A stretch of DNA of 64,000 bases from CAINDZ01 sp964399195 (lineage in GTDB: Bacteria > Krumholzibacteriota > Krumholzibacteriia > LZORAL124-64-63), in contig CAYNPY010000008.1 in NCBI GenBank assembly GCA_964399195.1, positions 1 to 64,000 of the forward strand, written 5' to 3'. The notes below the pieces were generated by a model. It searched no databases and had not been told where the DNA came from. It saw only the letters and a program-made list of their open reading frames with translations. How positions within the stretch are numbered: the first letter of the stretch is position 1; each line of letters opens with the position of its first letter. Below are positions 26,279-34,994 of this stretch, piece after piece. The translations under genes were made by a program, and so were the position numbers.

Positions 26279-27748
26279 ATGCACGCCGCCCAGCACGTCC
26301 GCACAGCGCCGGAAGACCGCATCGGCTTCGGCCAGCGTCTGGCCTACGGCACCGGGGCCTTCGTCAACAACCTCCTGGGCGCCGCCAGCGGCGGCATGAT
26401 GATCGTGCTGAACCTGGGCTTCGGGATGAACCCGGCCCTGGTCGGCCTGCTGGGCGCGATCCCCCGCTTCACCGACGCGCTCACCGATCCCATCATGGGC
26501 TTCATCAGCGACGGCACGCGCTCGCGCTGGGGGCGCCGGCGGCCGTGGATCTTCCTGGGCGCGCTCTTGACCGCCGTCCTGTTCGCCCTGCTCTGGCAGC
26601 TGCCGCGCGGGCAGAGCGAGATGTTCTACTTCTGGTACTTCATGATCGGGTCGATCCTCTTCTACATCGGCTACACGATGTTCGCCACGCCATGGGTGGC
26701 GCTCGGCTACGAGCTGACGCCGGACTACCACGAGCGCACGCGCCTGATGGGCACGCAGAACTTCATCGGGCAGACCGCCTTCATGGTCTCGCCCTGGTTC
26801 CTGTGGATCATGACCTACAAGGGGTTCTTCCCCGACCAGATCGCGGGCGCCTCCGGACTGGCGATCATCCTGGCCGTGGTCGTGGCCGGGCTGGGCATCC
26901 TGCCGGCGATCTTCCTGCGCGAGCGAATGGCGGCGGTCGCCGCGGCCGAGTCCGCCGAACGCCGCGAGACGGCCGCGAAGGGCGGCGCCTTCCGGCGCAA
27001 CGTCGTCGAGTTCCTGCGCGGCTTCCGCATCACCATGTCTTCCGGCCCGTTCCTGAAGCTGAGCGCCGCCACGTTCCTGCTCTTCAACGGCTTCATGCTC
27101 ATCTCGTCGTTCCAGAGCTACGTCATCATCTACTACGTCTGCGGCGGCGACCAGGAGCTGGGCGCGCGCTGGGCGGGGCTCGCGGGCACCGTCGGCGGCT
27201 TCGCCAACTTCGCCGTGGTGGCGTTCGTGGCCTGGCTGGGCACGCGCATCGGCAAGCGGCACGCGTTCTTCGTCTCGACCAGCGTGGCGATGGTCGGCTA
27301 CGCGCTCAAGTGGGTCTGCTACAACCCGCAGGTGCCGTGGCTGGTGGTGCTGCCGGCGCCGCTGCTGGCGTTCAGCCTGGGCGGGCTGTTCACGCTGGTG
27401 CCGTCGATGATCGCCGACGTCGTCGACGCCGACGAACTGCAGACGCACCAGCGGCGCGAGGGCATGTTCGGGTCCATCTTCTGGTTCATGGTCAAGCTGG
27501 GCATGTCCGCGGCGCTGGCCGGCGGCGGTTACATGCTGAACGCTTCCGGCTTCGACGTGGCGCTGGGCGGCGCTCAGGCGCCGGGCACGATCCTGCTGCT
27601 GCGGCTGTTCGACGCCGGCGTGCCCCTGCTCTGCTCGGCGTTGGCCATCTGGGCCGTGGCGACGTTCCCGATCACCGAGGCGCGGGCGTACGAGGTGCGC
27701 CGCGAGCTGGAGCAGCGGCGCGGTCGCGCCGGCCCGGTGCAGGCGTGA
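26279..27748 (+). CDS. GPH-family sugar:cation symporter (MFS)
   Basis: A 489-residue membrane protein with about twelve predicted helices. The family signature is FTDALTDPIMGFISDGTRSRWGRRRPWIFLGAL in helices 2-3, including the cation-site Asp and the cytoplasmic RSRWGRRRP loop. It belongs to the glycoside-pentoside-hexuronide:cation family, as do MelB and many oligosaccharide importers of glucan loci. It lies downstream of operator site 3 and overlaps the GH17 gene by four bases (GTGA). It probably imports laminari- or cello-oligosaccharides released outside for the GH1 enzyme (inference). Confidence 0.92.
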   Translation: MHAAQHVRTAPEDRIGFGQRLAYGTGAFVNNLLGAASGGMMIVLNLGFGMNPALVGLLGAIPRFTDALTDPIMGFISDGTRSRWGRRRPWIFLGALLTAVLFALLWQLPRGQSEMFYFWYFMIGSILFYIGYTMFATPWVALGYELTPDYHERTRLMGTQNFIGQTAFMVSPWFLWIMTYKGFFPDQIAGASGLAIILAVVVAGLGILPAIFLRERMAAVAAAESAERRETAAKGGAFRRNVVEFLRGFRITMSSGPFLKLSAATFLLFNGFMLISSFQSYVIIYYVCGGDQELGARWAGLAGTVGGFANFAVVAFVAWLGTRIGKRHAFFVSTSVAMVGYALKWVCYNPQVPWLVVLPAPLLAFSLGGLFTLVPSMIADVVDADELQTHQRREGMFGSIFWFMVKLGMSAALAGGGYMLNASGFDVALGGAQAPGTILLLRLFDAGVPLLCSALAIWAVATFPITEARAYEVRRELEQRRGRAGPVQA

Positions 27749-28725
27749 GGCGCGGGCGGGCCGCAGGGCCGCTGGCGGCGCTCGCGCTCGGCGCCGCGCT
27801 GCTCCTGGCCGCATCGGCCGCGGCCGCCGTCGCGCCCGGCGAGCGGCGCCCCTTCCCGCCCGCCGGCCTGCCCACGCCCAATGCGATCTGCTACGGCCCC
27901 CACCGCGACGGCCAGCGCCCCGGCGCCGTCGACCCGGACGCCGCCCAGCTGCGCGAGGACGTTCGCCTGCTGCGCGACCACTGGCCCCTGCTGCGCATCT
28001 ACGACGCCGGCGGTTTCGCCCGCACGCTGCTGGACGTGCTGCGCGAGGAGAGCGGCCGGCCGCTGGTCGTGCTGGGCGCGTGGATCGCGCCCGACGACAG
28101 CGTCGGCAACCGCGCCGAGATCGAGGCCGCCGTCGCGCTGGCCGCCGAATATCCGGACCTGGTGGCCGCCGTCTGCGTCGGCAACGAGACGCAGGTCTCG
28201 TGGTCGGCCCACCGCTGCGACCCGTCCGTCCTGCTGGCCGCGCTGCGGGAAGTGCGCGCCCGCGTGGCCGTGCCGGTGACGACCGCCGACGACTTCAACT
28301 TCTGGAACAAGCCCGAGAGCGCCGCCGTGGCGGCCGAGGTCGACTTCATCCTGCTGCACGCGCATCCGCTGTGGAACGGCAAGCAACTGGACGAGGCCCT
28401 GCCCTGGCTGCAGGCGCAACTGGCCGACGCGCGGGCGCGGCACGCAGGCGTGCCGGTGTTCATCGGCGAGACGGGCTGGGCTACGCGCCGCCATACCGCG
28501 GGCGAGCAGGCCACCCTGATGAAGGGCGTCCTCGGCGAGCTGGAGCAGGCGCGCTTCCACGCCGACCTGCGCGCCTGGGCCGACAGCGCCGGCGTAACCG
28601 CTTTCTTCTTCGAGGCCTTCGACGAGAACTGGAAGGGCGGCGACCACCCCGACGAGGTGGAAAAGCACTGGGGGCTGTGGCGGGCCGACCGGTCGCCCAA
28701 GCAGGGGGCGCCGCGCCGCGACTAG
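27745..28725 (+). CDS. GH17-like beta-1,3-glucanase
   Basis: A 326-residue secreted protein. It starts with GTG at 27745, overlapping the symporter's TGA (GTGA), followed by a signal peptide (PLAALALGAALLLAASAAAA). The barrel begins PTPNAICYGPHRDGQRPGA. The catalytic acid lies in VCVGNETQVSW (E near residue 148) and the nucleophile in VFIGETGWATRRHT (E near residue 242), as in family 17. C-terminal FFFEAFDENWKGG also fits. Family 17 enzymes split beta-1,3-glucans or transfer glucosyl chains. Being in the same transcript as the importer supports external laminarin breakdown. Confidence 0.88.
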   Translation: MRRGRAAGPLAALALGAALLLAASAAAAVAPGERRPFPPAGLPTPNAICYGPHRDGQRPGAVDPDAAQLREDVRLLRDHWPLLRIYDAGGFARTLLDVLREESGRPLVVLGAWIAPDDSVGNRAEIEAAVALAAEYPDLVAAVCVGNETQVSWSAHRCDPSVLLAALREVRARVAVPVTTADDFNFWNKPESAAVAAEVDFILLHAHPLWNGKQLDEALPWLQAQLADARARHAGVPVFIGETGWATRRHTAGEQATLMKGVLGELEQARFHADLRAWADSAGVTAFFFEAFDENWKGGDHPDEVEKHWGLWRADRSPKQGAPRRD

Positions 28726-28744
28726 GGCGCCGCGCGGGTGTTCT

Positions 28745-29581
28745 TCAAGGCAGGAAGGCGTCCGCCCAGTCGGCGGGCAGGCGTCCCGCGGGCGCCACCA
28801 GCGCCATCGCCAGGTCGCCGTCGATCCACACCCGCGCCTCGCGCTCCCAGCCTTGGCCGCTGAACACCCGCCATCCCTTCACCTGCGACGACGGGGCGCC
28901 CTCCAGATCGAGGTTCTGCGCCGGCACCGCGAACAGGACGAGGCGCTGGCCGTCGGCGATCTCGTACGAGGCGAGCGCCGACAGGCGGCCGACCGTGTGC
29001 CAGACCCGGCCGCCCTGCAAGCGATAGCCGGCGCGTGGCGCCGGCAACTCGATGCGGAAGCTGAGCGACTCGCCGAGCCAATCGGACAGATCCCGCTGGT
29101 CCGTGATGAACACCTCGAGCGGACGCCCGATCCTCTCCAGCAGATAGTGGTCGTGGGTGACGTCCTCGATGTACATGCCGACGTTGCGAGGCACCTCCGC
29201 GGACAGCCGCGTCGGCAGCAGGTCGGCGTAGCGGCCGAGAACCACGCCCAGCGTCAGTGAAGCCGCCAGCGCGAGCGGCAACGCTATCCGGCGCGGCGCA
29301 GACCAGCGGCGGGTTCCGGACCGCTCCTCGCCGGCTCCCGGGCGCGAAACGTCCCGCGGCGCACCCTCCAGCTCCGCCAGCATCCTGGCGCGCAGGGGCG
29401 CCGGCAGCGGAGCCGCCAGCAAAGGCAGTTCGCGCAATCGCGCCGCAAGGTCGGCCGCGCCACGACGCAAGGCGGCGCAATCCGGGCACTCGTCGGCATG
29501 GGCCCGCGTCGGTTCGTCCCACGTGATACCGTGCGGGTCCAGTTCGACCGCGCGGCAATGCTGCCGTTCATCCAGGCTCAA
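28745..29581 (-). CDS. Zinc-finger anti-sigma factor
   Basis: A 278-residue membrane protein. The N-terminal ~80 residues contain HADECPDCAALRRGAADLAARL, the H-x3-C-x2-C zinc-binding anti-sigma domain. One transmembrane helix follows at about residues 97-115 (IALPLALAASLTLGVVLG), then a ~160-residue outer domain (VGMYIEDVTHDHYLLERI, then GWRVFSGQGWEREARVWIDGD). It starts with TTG inside the sigma gene's stop (TTGA overlap); no ATG or GTG in the frame lies before the zinc motif. It should hold the ECF sigma factor at the membrane until an envelope signal releases it. The signal is unknown. Confidence 0.85.
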   Translation of the reverse strand: MSLDERQHCRAVELDPHGITWDEPTRAHADECPDCAALRRGAADLAARLRELPLLAAPLPAPLRARMLAELEGAPRDVSRPGAGEERSGTRRWSAPRRIALPLALAASLTLGVVLGRYADLLPTRLSAEVPRNVGMYIEDVTHDHYLLERIGRPLEVFITDQRDLSDWLGESLSFRIELPAPRAGYRLQGGRVWHTVGRLSALASYEIADGQRLVLFAVPAQNLDLEGAPSSQVKGWRVFSGQGWEREARVWIDGDLAMALVAPAGRLPADWADAFLP

Positions 29582-30147
29582 TCCGCGCTTCCCCCGGCAG
29601 CCGCGTCGCGCCTGCGGCGCGCGGCGCGCAGCCGCTCATACAGATTCCGTCGCGCCCGGTGCAGGCCCGAGCGAAGCGTCCCGGGCGCGATGTCCAGACC
29701 CGCCGCCGCCTCGTCGTAGCTCCAGCCCTCGACGTCAACCAGCAGCACTGAGGCCCGCCAGCGCGGCGGCAGCGCGCGCAGCGCCGCCTCCACCTCGTCG
29801 TCGAAGGCCTCGCGGATGACGGCCGGCTCCCAATCCGGCGCGGCCTCCGACAGTTCCGCCTCGGCGGCCAGGTCGTCGTCCCAGCCGGATTCGCCTCGAC
29901 GCGCCCGCGCGCGCCAAAGGTCGCGACAGGTGTTGTGCACGATGCGCGCCAGCCAGCTGCGCCCATTGCTGCCCGGTCGCAAGCCGCCAAAGCCGCGGAC
30001 GGCCTTCAGGAACGCCTCCTGCGCAACGTCGTCGGCCAGGTCCGCGTCACCGCACACGGCGCGGGCCATGCGGTACAGAACGTCCAGATGCGGCTCGATC
30101 TCCGCGGCGAAGCGACGGCGCTCGGCGGGCGACAGGCGAAGCGTCAA
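29578..30147 (-). CDS. ECF-type RNA polymerase sigma factor
   Basis: A 189-residue sigma-70 family factor with region 2 (LYRMARAVCGDADLADDVAQEAFLKAVRGF, SWLARIVHNTCRDLWRARAR) and region 4 (ALPPRWRASVLLVDVEGWSYDEAAAGLDIAPGTLRSGLHRARRNLYERL). There is no region 3, as usual for ECF factors. I chose the TTG at 30147, with GAGGA about ten bases upstream. Upstream codons in the same frame read as non-conserved Gly/Arg-rich sequence. It is coupled to its anti-sigma gene by a TTGA overlap. Its targets are unknown; the two secreted-protein genes immediately upstream are candidates only by position. Confidence 0.92.
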   Translation of the reverse strand: MTLRLSPAERRRFAAEIEPHLDVLYRMARAVCGDADLADDVAQEAFLKAVRGFGGLRPGSNGRSWLARIVHNTCRDLWRARARRGESGWDDDLAAEAELSEAAPDWEPAVIREAFDDEVEAALRALPPRWRASVLLVDVEGWSYDEAAAGLDIAPGTLRSGLHRARRNLYERLRAARRRRDAAAGGSAD

Positions 30148-30325
30148 CGCGTCGGGTCCTCGCGTCAGGTGTCCGGGACTCCCCCCGCCCCGATGATAAC
30201 GCCTGACCAGCGTCAACCCAACCCCGATCGATGCGGCGCGGCCGGGACCCGGAGGCGTCCGAGAGGATCGTGCACCTGCCAAGGCAGGGGATCCCGGCCG
30301 TTGCCGACCCGCTGGGCGGCATCCG

Positions 30326-30940
30326 CTAGCGGTACTCCGCCTTCAGCTCCGACCAGCTCCGCTGCTCCGTCGAAACGACGTCTTCCTGCGGCTCGACCTT
30401 GCCATCCCAGCGTTCCGAGTAGCCCGGCAGCACCTGCGTCGCGGCGCGCGAGACGGCCGTCAGCAGCGGCCAGCCGGTGCGGTCGGCGGGCGCCAGCAGA
30501 TCCAGCAGCGACCCGCCCGACCAGTCGACGCTCCCGGCGCCGCTGCCGAGGCTGCTGGTGACCATCGTGCGCTGGAAGACGCCGAGGGTTCCGGCCAGCA
30601 CGAGCGTGCCGTCGGCGAAAGTCGTTGGGCTCGCCCAATCGGCGGGCGTGGCCGCGTCCTCGTAGATCGCGACGGCGCCCCCTGCGAACAGGCTCGTGGC
30701 GCCGAGGGAGTCGAGCGTCAGGCCCGTGATCACCAGGGTGTACTGGTGGTTCGCGAAATCGAGCGGCAGCGGCGCCGCCACGGCGTCACCGTTGACGATC
30801 TTGCCGTACACCGTCGCCGTGCCGCCAACCCCTTCGGGCATGACGACCTGGGCGTCGAAATCGAACATCTGCGTGGCGAGCGCGGCCGTCGAGAGTATGG
30901 CCTGCCCGAGCAGAATCAGCGTGATCATTGTCTTCATCAT
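30326..30940 (-). CDS. Small secreted protein with C-terminal WSELKAEYR tail
   Basis: A 204-residue protein. It has a signal peptide (MMKTMITLILLGQAILSTAALA), then a beta-rich domain with HQYTLVITGLTLDSLGATSLFAGG and TTFADGTLVLAGTLGVFQRTM. The C-terminus is EQRSWSELKAEYR. GGAGGAAGGACC lies before the two ATGs at 30940/30937. Its domain matches that of its upstream neighbour (EATLFIDGLSSLGAVF and ATFNDGDLVFSGVF), so the two are tandem paralogues, 54 bases apart and probably co-transcribed. I do not recognise the domain as a named family. Confidence 0.8.
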   Translation of the reverse strand: MMKTMITLILLGQAILSTAALATQMFDFDAQVVMPEGVGGTATVYGKIVNGDAVAAPLPLDFANHQYTLVITGLTLDSLGATSLFAGGAVAIYEDAATPADWASPTTFADGTLVLAGTLGVFQRTMVTSSLGSGAGSVDWSGGSLLDLLAPADRTGWPLLTAVSRAATQVLPGYSERWDGKVEPQEDVVSTEQRSWSELKAEYR

Positions 30941-30994
30941 CCTGGTCCTTCCTCCACGTGGAAGTGTGTTCTGCCGGCGGCGCGGTGCGCGGCC

Positions 30995-31681
30995 CTACCG
31001 GCCAGGGTTGTACAGCTGCTTGAGCGAACCCCAGTTGACGTTCTCGACGGCGACGGCGGACTCCACCTCGAGCACCCCGTCGACCTGCAGGTCGTAGCCG
31101 TCGGGGATCTGCGCGCCTGTGGACGCATTGAAGGTGCCGGCGAACGTGTAGGCGCAGTTCGAGCAGGGTCCGGCCAGGGCGCTGCCGCCGGTGCCGTCCA
31201 CGTAGCCCTCGAAGACGCCGATGCCCGACGGCAGCAGCGTCAGCGCGAAGCCGTTGAACACGCCGGAAAAGACGAGATCGCCGTCGTTGAACGTGGCGGG
31301 CACCGTCGCGTTGACCGGATCCACGCCCCAGTCGTGGTTGCGCAGGTTGCCTGCGTGCAGGGCCAGCACGCCGCCGGCGTACGTGACCGTCGTGGCGCCG
31401 GACACCGGGTCGAAGACCGCACCCAGGCTGGACAGGCCGTCGATGAAGAGCGTTGCTTCCTGCGCGCCGAGATCCACGTCGAAGAGCGGGTCGATCTGCG
31501 TGACGACCGCCGCCAGGGCCAGTTGGTCGCCGGGCTGGCTCGAGGCCAGACCGCCGGTCTCCCAGCCGAAGCCGACGAAGTCGACCTCGGCGGCACGCGC
31601 GGGCGCGACGGCAGCCAACAGGGCCAGGATCAGGGCGCCGAGGCCCGAAGCGACGGCGGGACGAATCGTTCGAAACGACAT
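30995..31681 (-). CDS. Small secreted protein with C-terminal WGSLKQLYNPGR tail
   Basis: A 228-residue protein with a signal peptide (SGLGALILALLAAVAPARAAEV). The mature domain starts VDFVGFGWETGGLASSQPGDQL and is beta-rich, with one cysteine pair in AGPCSNCAYTF that could form a short disulfide or bind metal. It is a paralogue of the following gene. The tail is extended: WGSLKQLY is followed by NPGR rather than ending in F/Y-R. GAGGGGG precedes the ATG at 31681. It is first of a two-gene unit. The function is unknown; an exported or surface protein is all the sequence supports. Confidence 0.8.
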   Translation of the reverse strand: MSFRTIRPAVASGLGALILALLAAVAPARAAEVDFVGFGWETGGLASSQPGDQLALAAVVTQIDPLFDVDLGAQEATLFIDGLSSLGAVFDPVSGATTVTYAGGVLALHAGNLRNHDWGVDPVNATVPATFNDGDLVFSGVFNGFALTLLPSGIGVFEGYVDGTGGSALAGPCSNCAYTFAGTFNASTGAQIPDGYDLQVDGVLEVESAVAVENVNWGSLKQLYNPGR

Positions 31682-31999
31682 GCGGGCTACCCCCTCGTTG
31701 ATTGCTGCTTCCGGATTGCCCCGGAGAAGCCGGCGCCGCCCGCTCGAACCTGATCTGCGGACGGCGCGTTCGCATGTCGGGACAACGGAAACGGGCGCCG
31801 CGAAAGTTCCCGGTCGGCAAAAAAAGGACGCGTCGTTCCGCGGCCATGACGGCAACCCATTGTCGAAAAACAGGATAATGAGTCGATCGGCAGCTGCGGA
31901 AACCCGCTGGTCTGCGCGCCGTAGAAGCCCTATTGTGCCCCGGGGGCTTTCCCGGGCTCCCGCCGACTTCCGGCCCGATCAACCGACAGGAGCAACACG
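31682..31999. other. Divergent intergenic region upstream of the selenoprotein gene
   Basis: 318 bases. It contains an A-run (AAAAAAA near 31820) and a more AT-rich stretch, AAAAACAGGATAATGAG near 31866-31882, which could hold promoters for either side. Near 31940, CCCGGG repeats could fold in the leader. No gene or operator of the ROK type is seen. Confidence 0.5.
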
Positions 32000-33196
32000 A
32001 TGCGCAATCCTCCGCTTGCCGGCGCCCTGGCGGCGCTGGCGCTGGGCCTGCTCGCCGGCGTGGCCGTGGCCGCCGACGGCGGCCCCGCCACCCTCGACGA
32101 GGCGCTGGCCCTGGCCCGCCAGCAGGACAAGGTCCTGATCATCGACTTCTACACGGATTGGTGACCCAGCTGCAAGGTGTTCGCCCGTGAGGCGAGCAGC
32201 AGCGACGTCATCAAGTCCGCCCTGGCCGAGGTCGTGTTCCTGAAGGTCGACTGCGAGAAGGGCGAAGGCCCGGCCGTCGCCAAGAAGTACGACGTCCGCG
32301 GCTACCCCACCTACTACGCCGTGAACGCCGACGGTCAGCCCATCGAGCGCTGGATCGGCTACGACGGCCCCGAGGCGTTCGCGCGCATGGTGGCCGCGGC
32401 GCGCCGCGACACGCGCACGCTGGCGCAGAAGCGCGAGGCCTTCGCCGCGGCGCCCACGGCCGCGCTGGCCGTCTCGCTGGCCAACGACGTGGCCACCGGC
32501 TACGACTGGGCCGGCGCGGTGAAGCACTTCCGCCAGGCCCGCGATCTGGATCCCGCCGGCGCCGACGACTACACGCGGAACATCTTCACCTACATGTTCT
32601 ACGCCGACGAGGGCGGCTTCAGCTTCGAGGAGATGAAGCAGGAGGGCGACCGCGTGCTGGCCGCGGCCGGCACCACGGACGTCGACCGCGTGGAGCTGTC
32701 GGCGATGATGCTGCAGCTGGCCCGCCGGCACGAGCGGCCCGCCGACGGCGTGCCCTACCTGGAGGCCGGGCTGGCCGCGGCCGCCGGCCTGCCGGACGAC
32801 TCGCCGGCCGCGCGCACCGTGCGCGGCCTGAAGGTCGACCACGCGCTGCTGGTGGAGAAGGACGTCGCCAAGGCGGTCGAGCTGCGCAAGGCCATGCTGC
32901 CGGAGAAATGGGAGCAGGAGCCGCGCCGCCTCAACCAGTTCGCCTGGTGGTGCCTGGAGAACGGCGTGAACCTCGAGGAGGCCGAGGCGCTGGCCATGCG
33001 GGCGGCGGAGCTGGCGGAGGAGCCGAGCGACCGCGCCGGCTACCTGGACACCGCGGCCGAGATCAGCCTCAAGCGCGGCGACGGCGAGCAGGCGATCGCC
33101 CGCATCAAGCAGGCGATCGAGCTGGATCCGGAGCGCGAGTACTTCAAGGAGCAGCTGGCGAAGTTCGAGGCGGCGCTGGCGCAGAAGAAGGGCTGA
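32000..33196 (+). CDS. Selenocysteine-containing thioredoxin-like protein with TPR-type C-terminus
   Basis: A 398-residue secreted protein read through an in-frame TGA at 32162-32164 (residue 55). The signal peptide is ALAALALGLLAGVAVAAD. The thioredoxin fold follows: KVLIIDFYTDW, then TGA, then PSCKVFAREASSSD. The TGA thus replaces the first cysteine of the W-C-x-x-C active site, giving U-P-S-C. The rest is intact: VVFLKVDCEKGEG, and cis-proline GYPTYYAVNADG. Residues ~150-398 are helical repeats ending GDGEQAIARIKQAIELDPEREYFKEQL, a TPR. AGGAG lies seven bases before the ATG. A SECIS-like hairpin begins five bases after the TGA. Codon use is the same on both sides, so a decayed gene is unlikely. 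Starting at 32177 (TTG) would remove the signal peptide and active site. The 3' end overlaps the convergent gene by 53 bases. The Sec machinery is not in the window. Confidence 0.85.
32162..32200 (+). promoter_or_regulatory. Sec-coding TGA and bacterial SECIS-like hairpin
   Basis: After TGA (32162-32164), GCTGC (32169-32173) pairs with GCAGC (32196-32200). TCGCC (32181-32185) pairs with GGCGA (32191-32195) around the loop CGTGA (32186-32190), which carries a GT. The apical loop starts 22 bases after the TGA, inside the 16-37 range known for bacterial SECIS elements. A 7-base bulge, AAGGTGT, separates the stems. Confidence 0.65.
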
Positions 33197-34994
33197 GCGG
33201 GCCGAACAGCGCGGCCAGTTCCGCGGCGCCCCCGCGCACGGCCTCGCTGATGCGCAGGCTCTGGCGCAGCGACCAGGCCGTGACCGCCAGACGGTCGTCC
33301 TGCGGCGGCCGCGCGTCACCCCGCGCGGCCGCCGCGGCCTTCTCGCCGACCAGCGCGTTGAGCAGGCGGGTGGCCCGGGTGCGCTCGCCGAGGGCGGCCT
33401 CGGCCGCGGACAGGCGGGGCAGCGTGCGCGCCAGACGCGCCGTCCGCCCCGCTTCCAGTTCCGCCAGGGCGCGCGCGGCCAGGTCCGCCGCCGTCCGCGC
33501 CGCGGCGGCGGCCGCCGCCAGTGCCGCCGTCTCGCGCGCGACCTCGCGCCACAGCGCCGCGGCATCGGGAGCGGCCCGGTCCGCGAGCGCCGCGACGAGG
33601 CGTTCGCGCGGCGCGGGTGCGCCGCCCGCCGGCAGCCGCCTCGCGAGCGCCGCCGGCAGATCGTCGGGCTCCACTTCCGCCCAGCCGTGAATGCGCGCGC
33701 CGCCGCCGGTGGCGTTGATCAGCACGCGGTCGCGCGCCCAGGTGTCGGCAGCCGCCTCGAACCACAGACGATAGGCGTTGAACGCCGGCCGCGTCGGCAC
33801 CGGCGCCGCGCCGCCCCAGGCCGGGGCCAGTTCGCCCTGCCACGAACCGCTGGCCGGCCGGTCCTCGGACGTGAAGACGAAGCGGCCGGTCTGCGCGTCG
33901 TACCGGCCCTGCCGCCGCCCCTGCGTGCTGCCGGCGGCGTGCGTGCGCCCGTCGGTCAGCGCCAGATCCATCCCCGCCAGCACGAGGGGATCGCAGCCCA
34001 GGCGGTGCAGCGCCGACAGCGCCAGGCAGGCGACGCTGCCGCCGCTCGGCAGCGGCCGGCAGCCCCAGGCGCTCGCCAGCCAGTCGCCGGCGGCCGTGCC
34101 TTGCACGGCCAGGGCCAGGCTGCGCGCGGGCGGGACCGTGAAGTGCGCCGGATGCCCTTGGGGGTCGGCCAGCAGCAGCATCCGCTCGAGGTGCGGCACG
34201 CCGGCGAAATGGGCCGAGTTGTCGTTCGCCTCGATGACCACGACCAGGTCGGGCACGATGCCGGCGCGCGCCAGCGGCGGCAGGGCCGTGCTCACCGCGC
34301 AGATGACGGCGCGTCCCTGCAGGCGCCGCAGAGCGTCCAGCCCGCGGTCGAGCGAGGGCCCGGCGCCCACGACGACGCCGGGGCAGCCGGCGGCGACATC
34401 CTCCAGGACATCGAACGGAAGCTGCGTCGCCAGCCGCGGCAGGTTCGCCGCCAGGTGGCCCGACCAGACGCCCGCGGCGCGCGCCAGGGTGGCCCGGCGG
34501 ATCCGCGCGGAGCTCAGCAGGCGCTTGACCCCGTCGACGAAGCGAGCGAACGCCTCGGGCGCCTGTTCCCGCAGTTCGGGAATCGCACCGACGGCCACCT
34601 GCCGCGAGGCGAGGTCGGTGATGGCGGAGGCCGCCTCGACCAGCGCGCCCAGGTTCGTGAACACCCGCACGCGCGGCGGCAGCGTCGACGGCGGCGGCGG
34701 CAAGGAGGCCGGGTCGGGCTCCCAGACCAGGACCGCCGCGTCGGTGCGGCGCCGGATCGCCTCGGCATGGGACCCGTCGCCGTGCCCGAGGAAGAAGACC
34801 ACTTCGGGCGAGCGGCCGCCCAGGAAGGCGTCGATGCGCCGGGCGACCGCTTCCGGATCGCGCCGCGGCGCGCCGGCCAGTTCCCGGGCGGCGGCGGCGG
34901 CGGTCGCGCCGGACGCGTCCGCGTCGGCAGCCGCTTCCGCAGGTGCCGCGGTCGCGACCGCCCTTCCGGTCAATCCACTGTCCGGCAACGACAT
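33144..34994 (-). CDS. MptE-like / DUF115 family protein
   Basis: A 616-residue cytoplasmic protein. The central domain has VVVGAGPSLDRGLDALRRLQGRAVICAVSTALPPLARAGIVPDLVVVIEAND, then GGSVACLALSALHRLGCDPLVLAGMDLALTDGRTHA. This is the 6-hydroxymethylpterin pyrophosphokinase-like (MptE/DUF115) fold, also seen in motility-associated flagellin-glycosylation factors (Maf). The N-terminal ~150 residues (VVFFLGHGDGSHAEAIRRRT) resemble the Maf N-domain, and the C-terminus is a long Ala-rich helical region. The ATG at 34994 gives the usual layout. Its end overlaps the selenoprotein gene by 53 bases. Sugar transfer or nucleotide-sugar binding is the most likely role; no flagellar genes are nearby. Confidence 0.75.
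   Translation of the reverse strand: MSLPDSGLTGRAVATAAPAEAAADADASGATAAAAARELAGAPRRDPEAVARRIDAFLGGRSPEVVFFLGHGDGSHAEAIRRRTDAAVLVWEPDPASLPPPPSTLPPRVRVFTNLGALVEAASAITDLASRQVAVGAIPELREQAPEAFARFVDGVKRLLSSARIRRATLARAAGVWSGHLAANLPRLATQLPFDVLEDVAAGCPGVVVGAGPSLDRGLDALRRLQGRAVICAVSTALPPLARAGIVPDLVVVIEANDNSAHFAGVPHLERMLLLADPQGHPAHFTVPPARSLALAVQGTAAGDWLASAWGCRPLPSGGSVACLALSALHRLGCDPLVLAGMDLALTDGRTHAAGSTQGRRQGRYDAQTGRFVFTSEDRPASGSWQGELAPAWGGAAPVPTRPAFNAYRLWFEAAADTWARDRVLINATGGGARIHGWAEVEPDDLPAALARRLPAGGAPAPRERLVAALADRAAPDAAALWREVARETAALAAAAAAARTAADLAARALAELEAGRTARLARTLPRLSAAEAALGERTRATRLLNALVGEKAAAAARGDARPPQDDRLAVTAWSLRQSLRISEAVRGGAAELAALFGPLSPSSAPAPPRTSPAAP

Noticed and set aside
30275..30288. CCTGCC-AA-GGCAGG dyad upstream of the sigma gene as a terminator or operator
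   Set aside because: The two-base loop is too tight for an RNA hairpin, the site occurs once, and there is no matching site elsewhere in the window.
32162..32164. The TGA as an ordinary nonsense mutation (pseudogene)
   Set aside because: It falls precisely on the redox cysteine codon, a SECIS-like hairpin follows, codon use is undisturbed for 1 kb after it, and no other stop or frameshift is present. A pseudogene stays possible but is the weaker reading.
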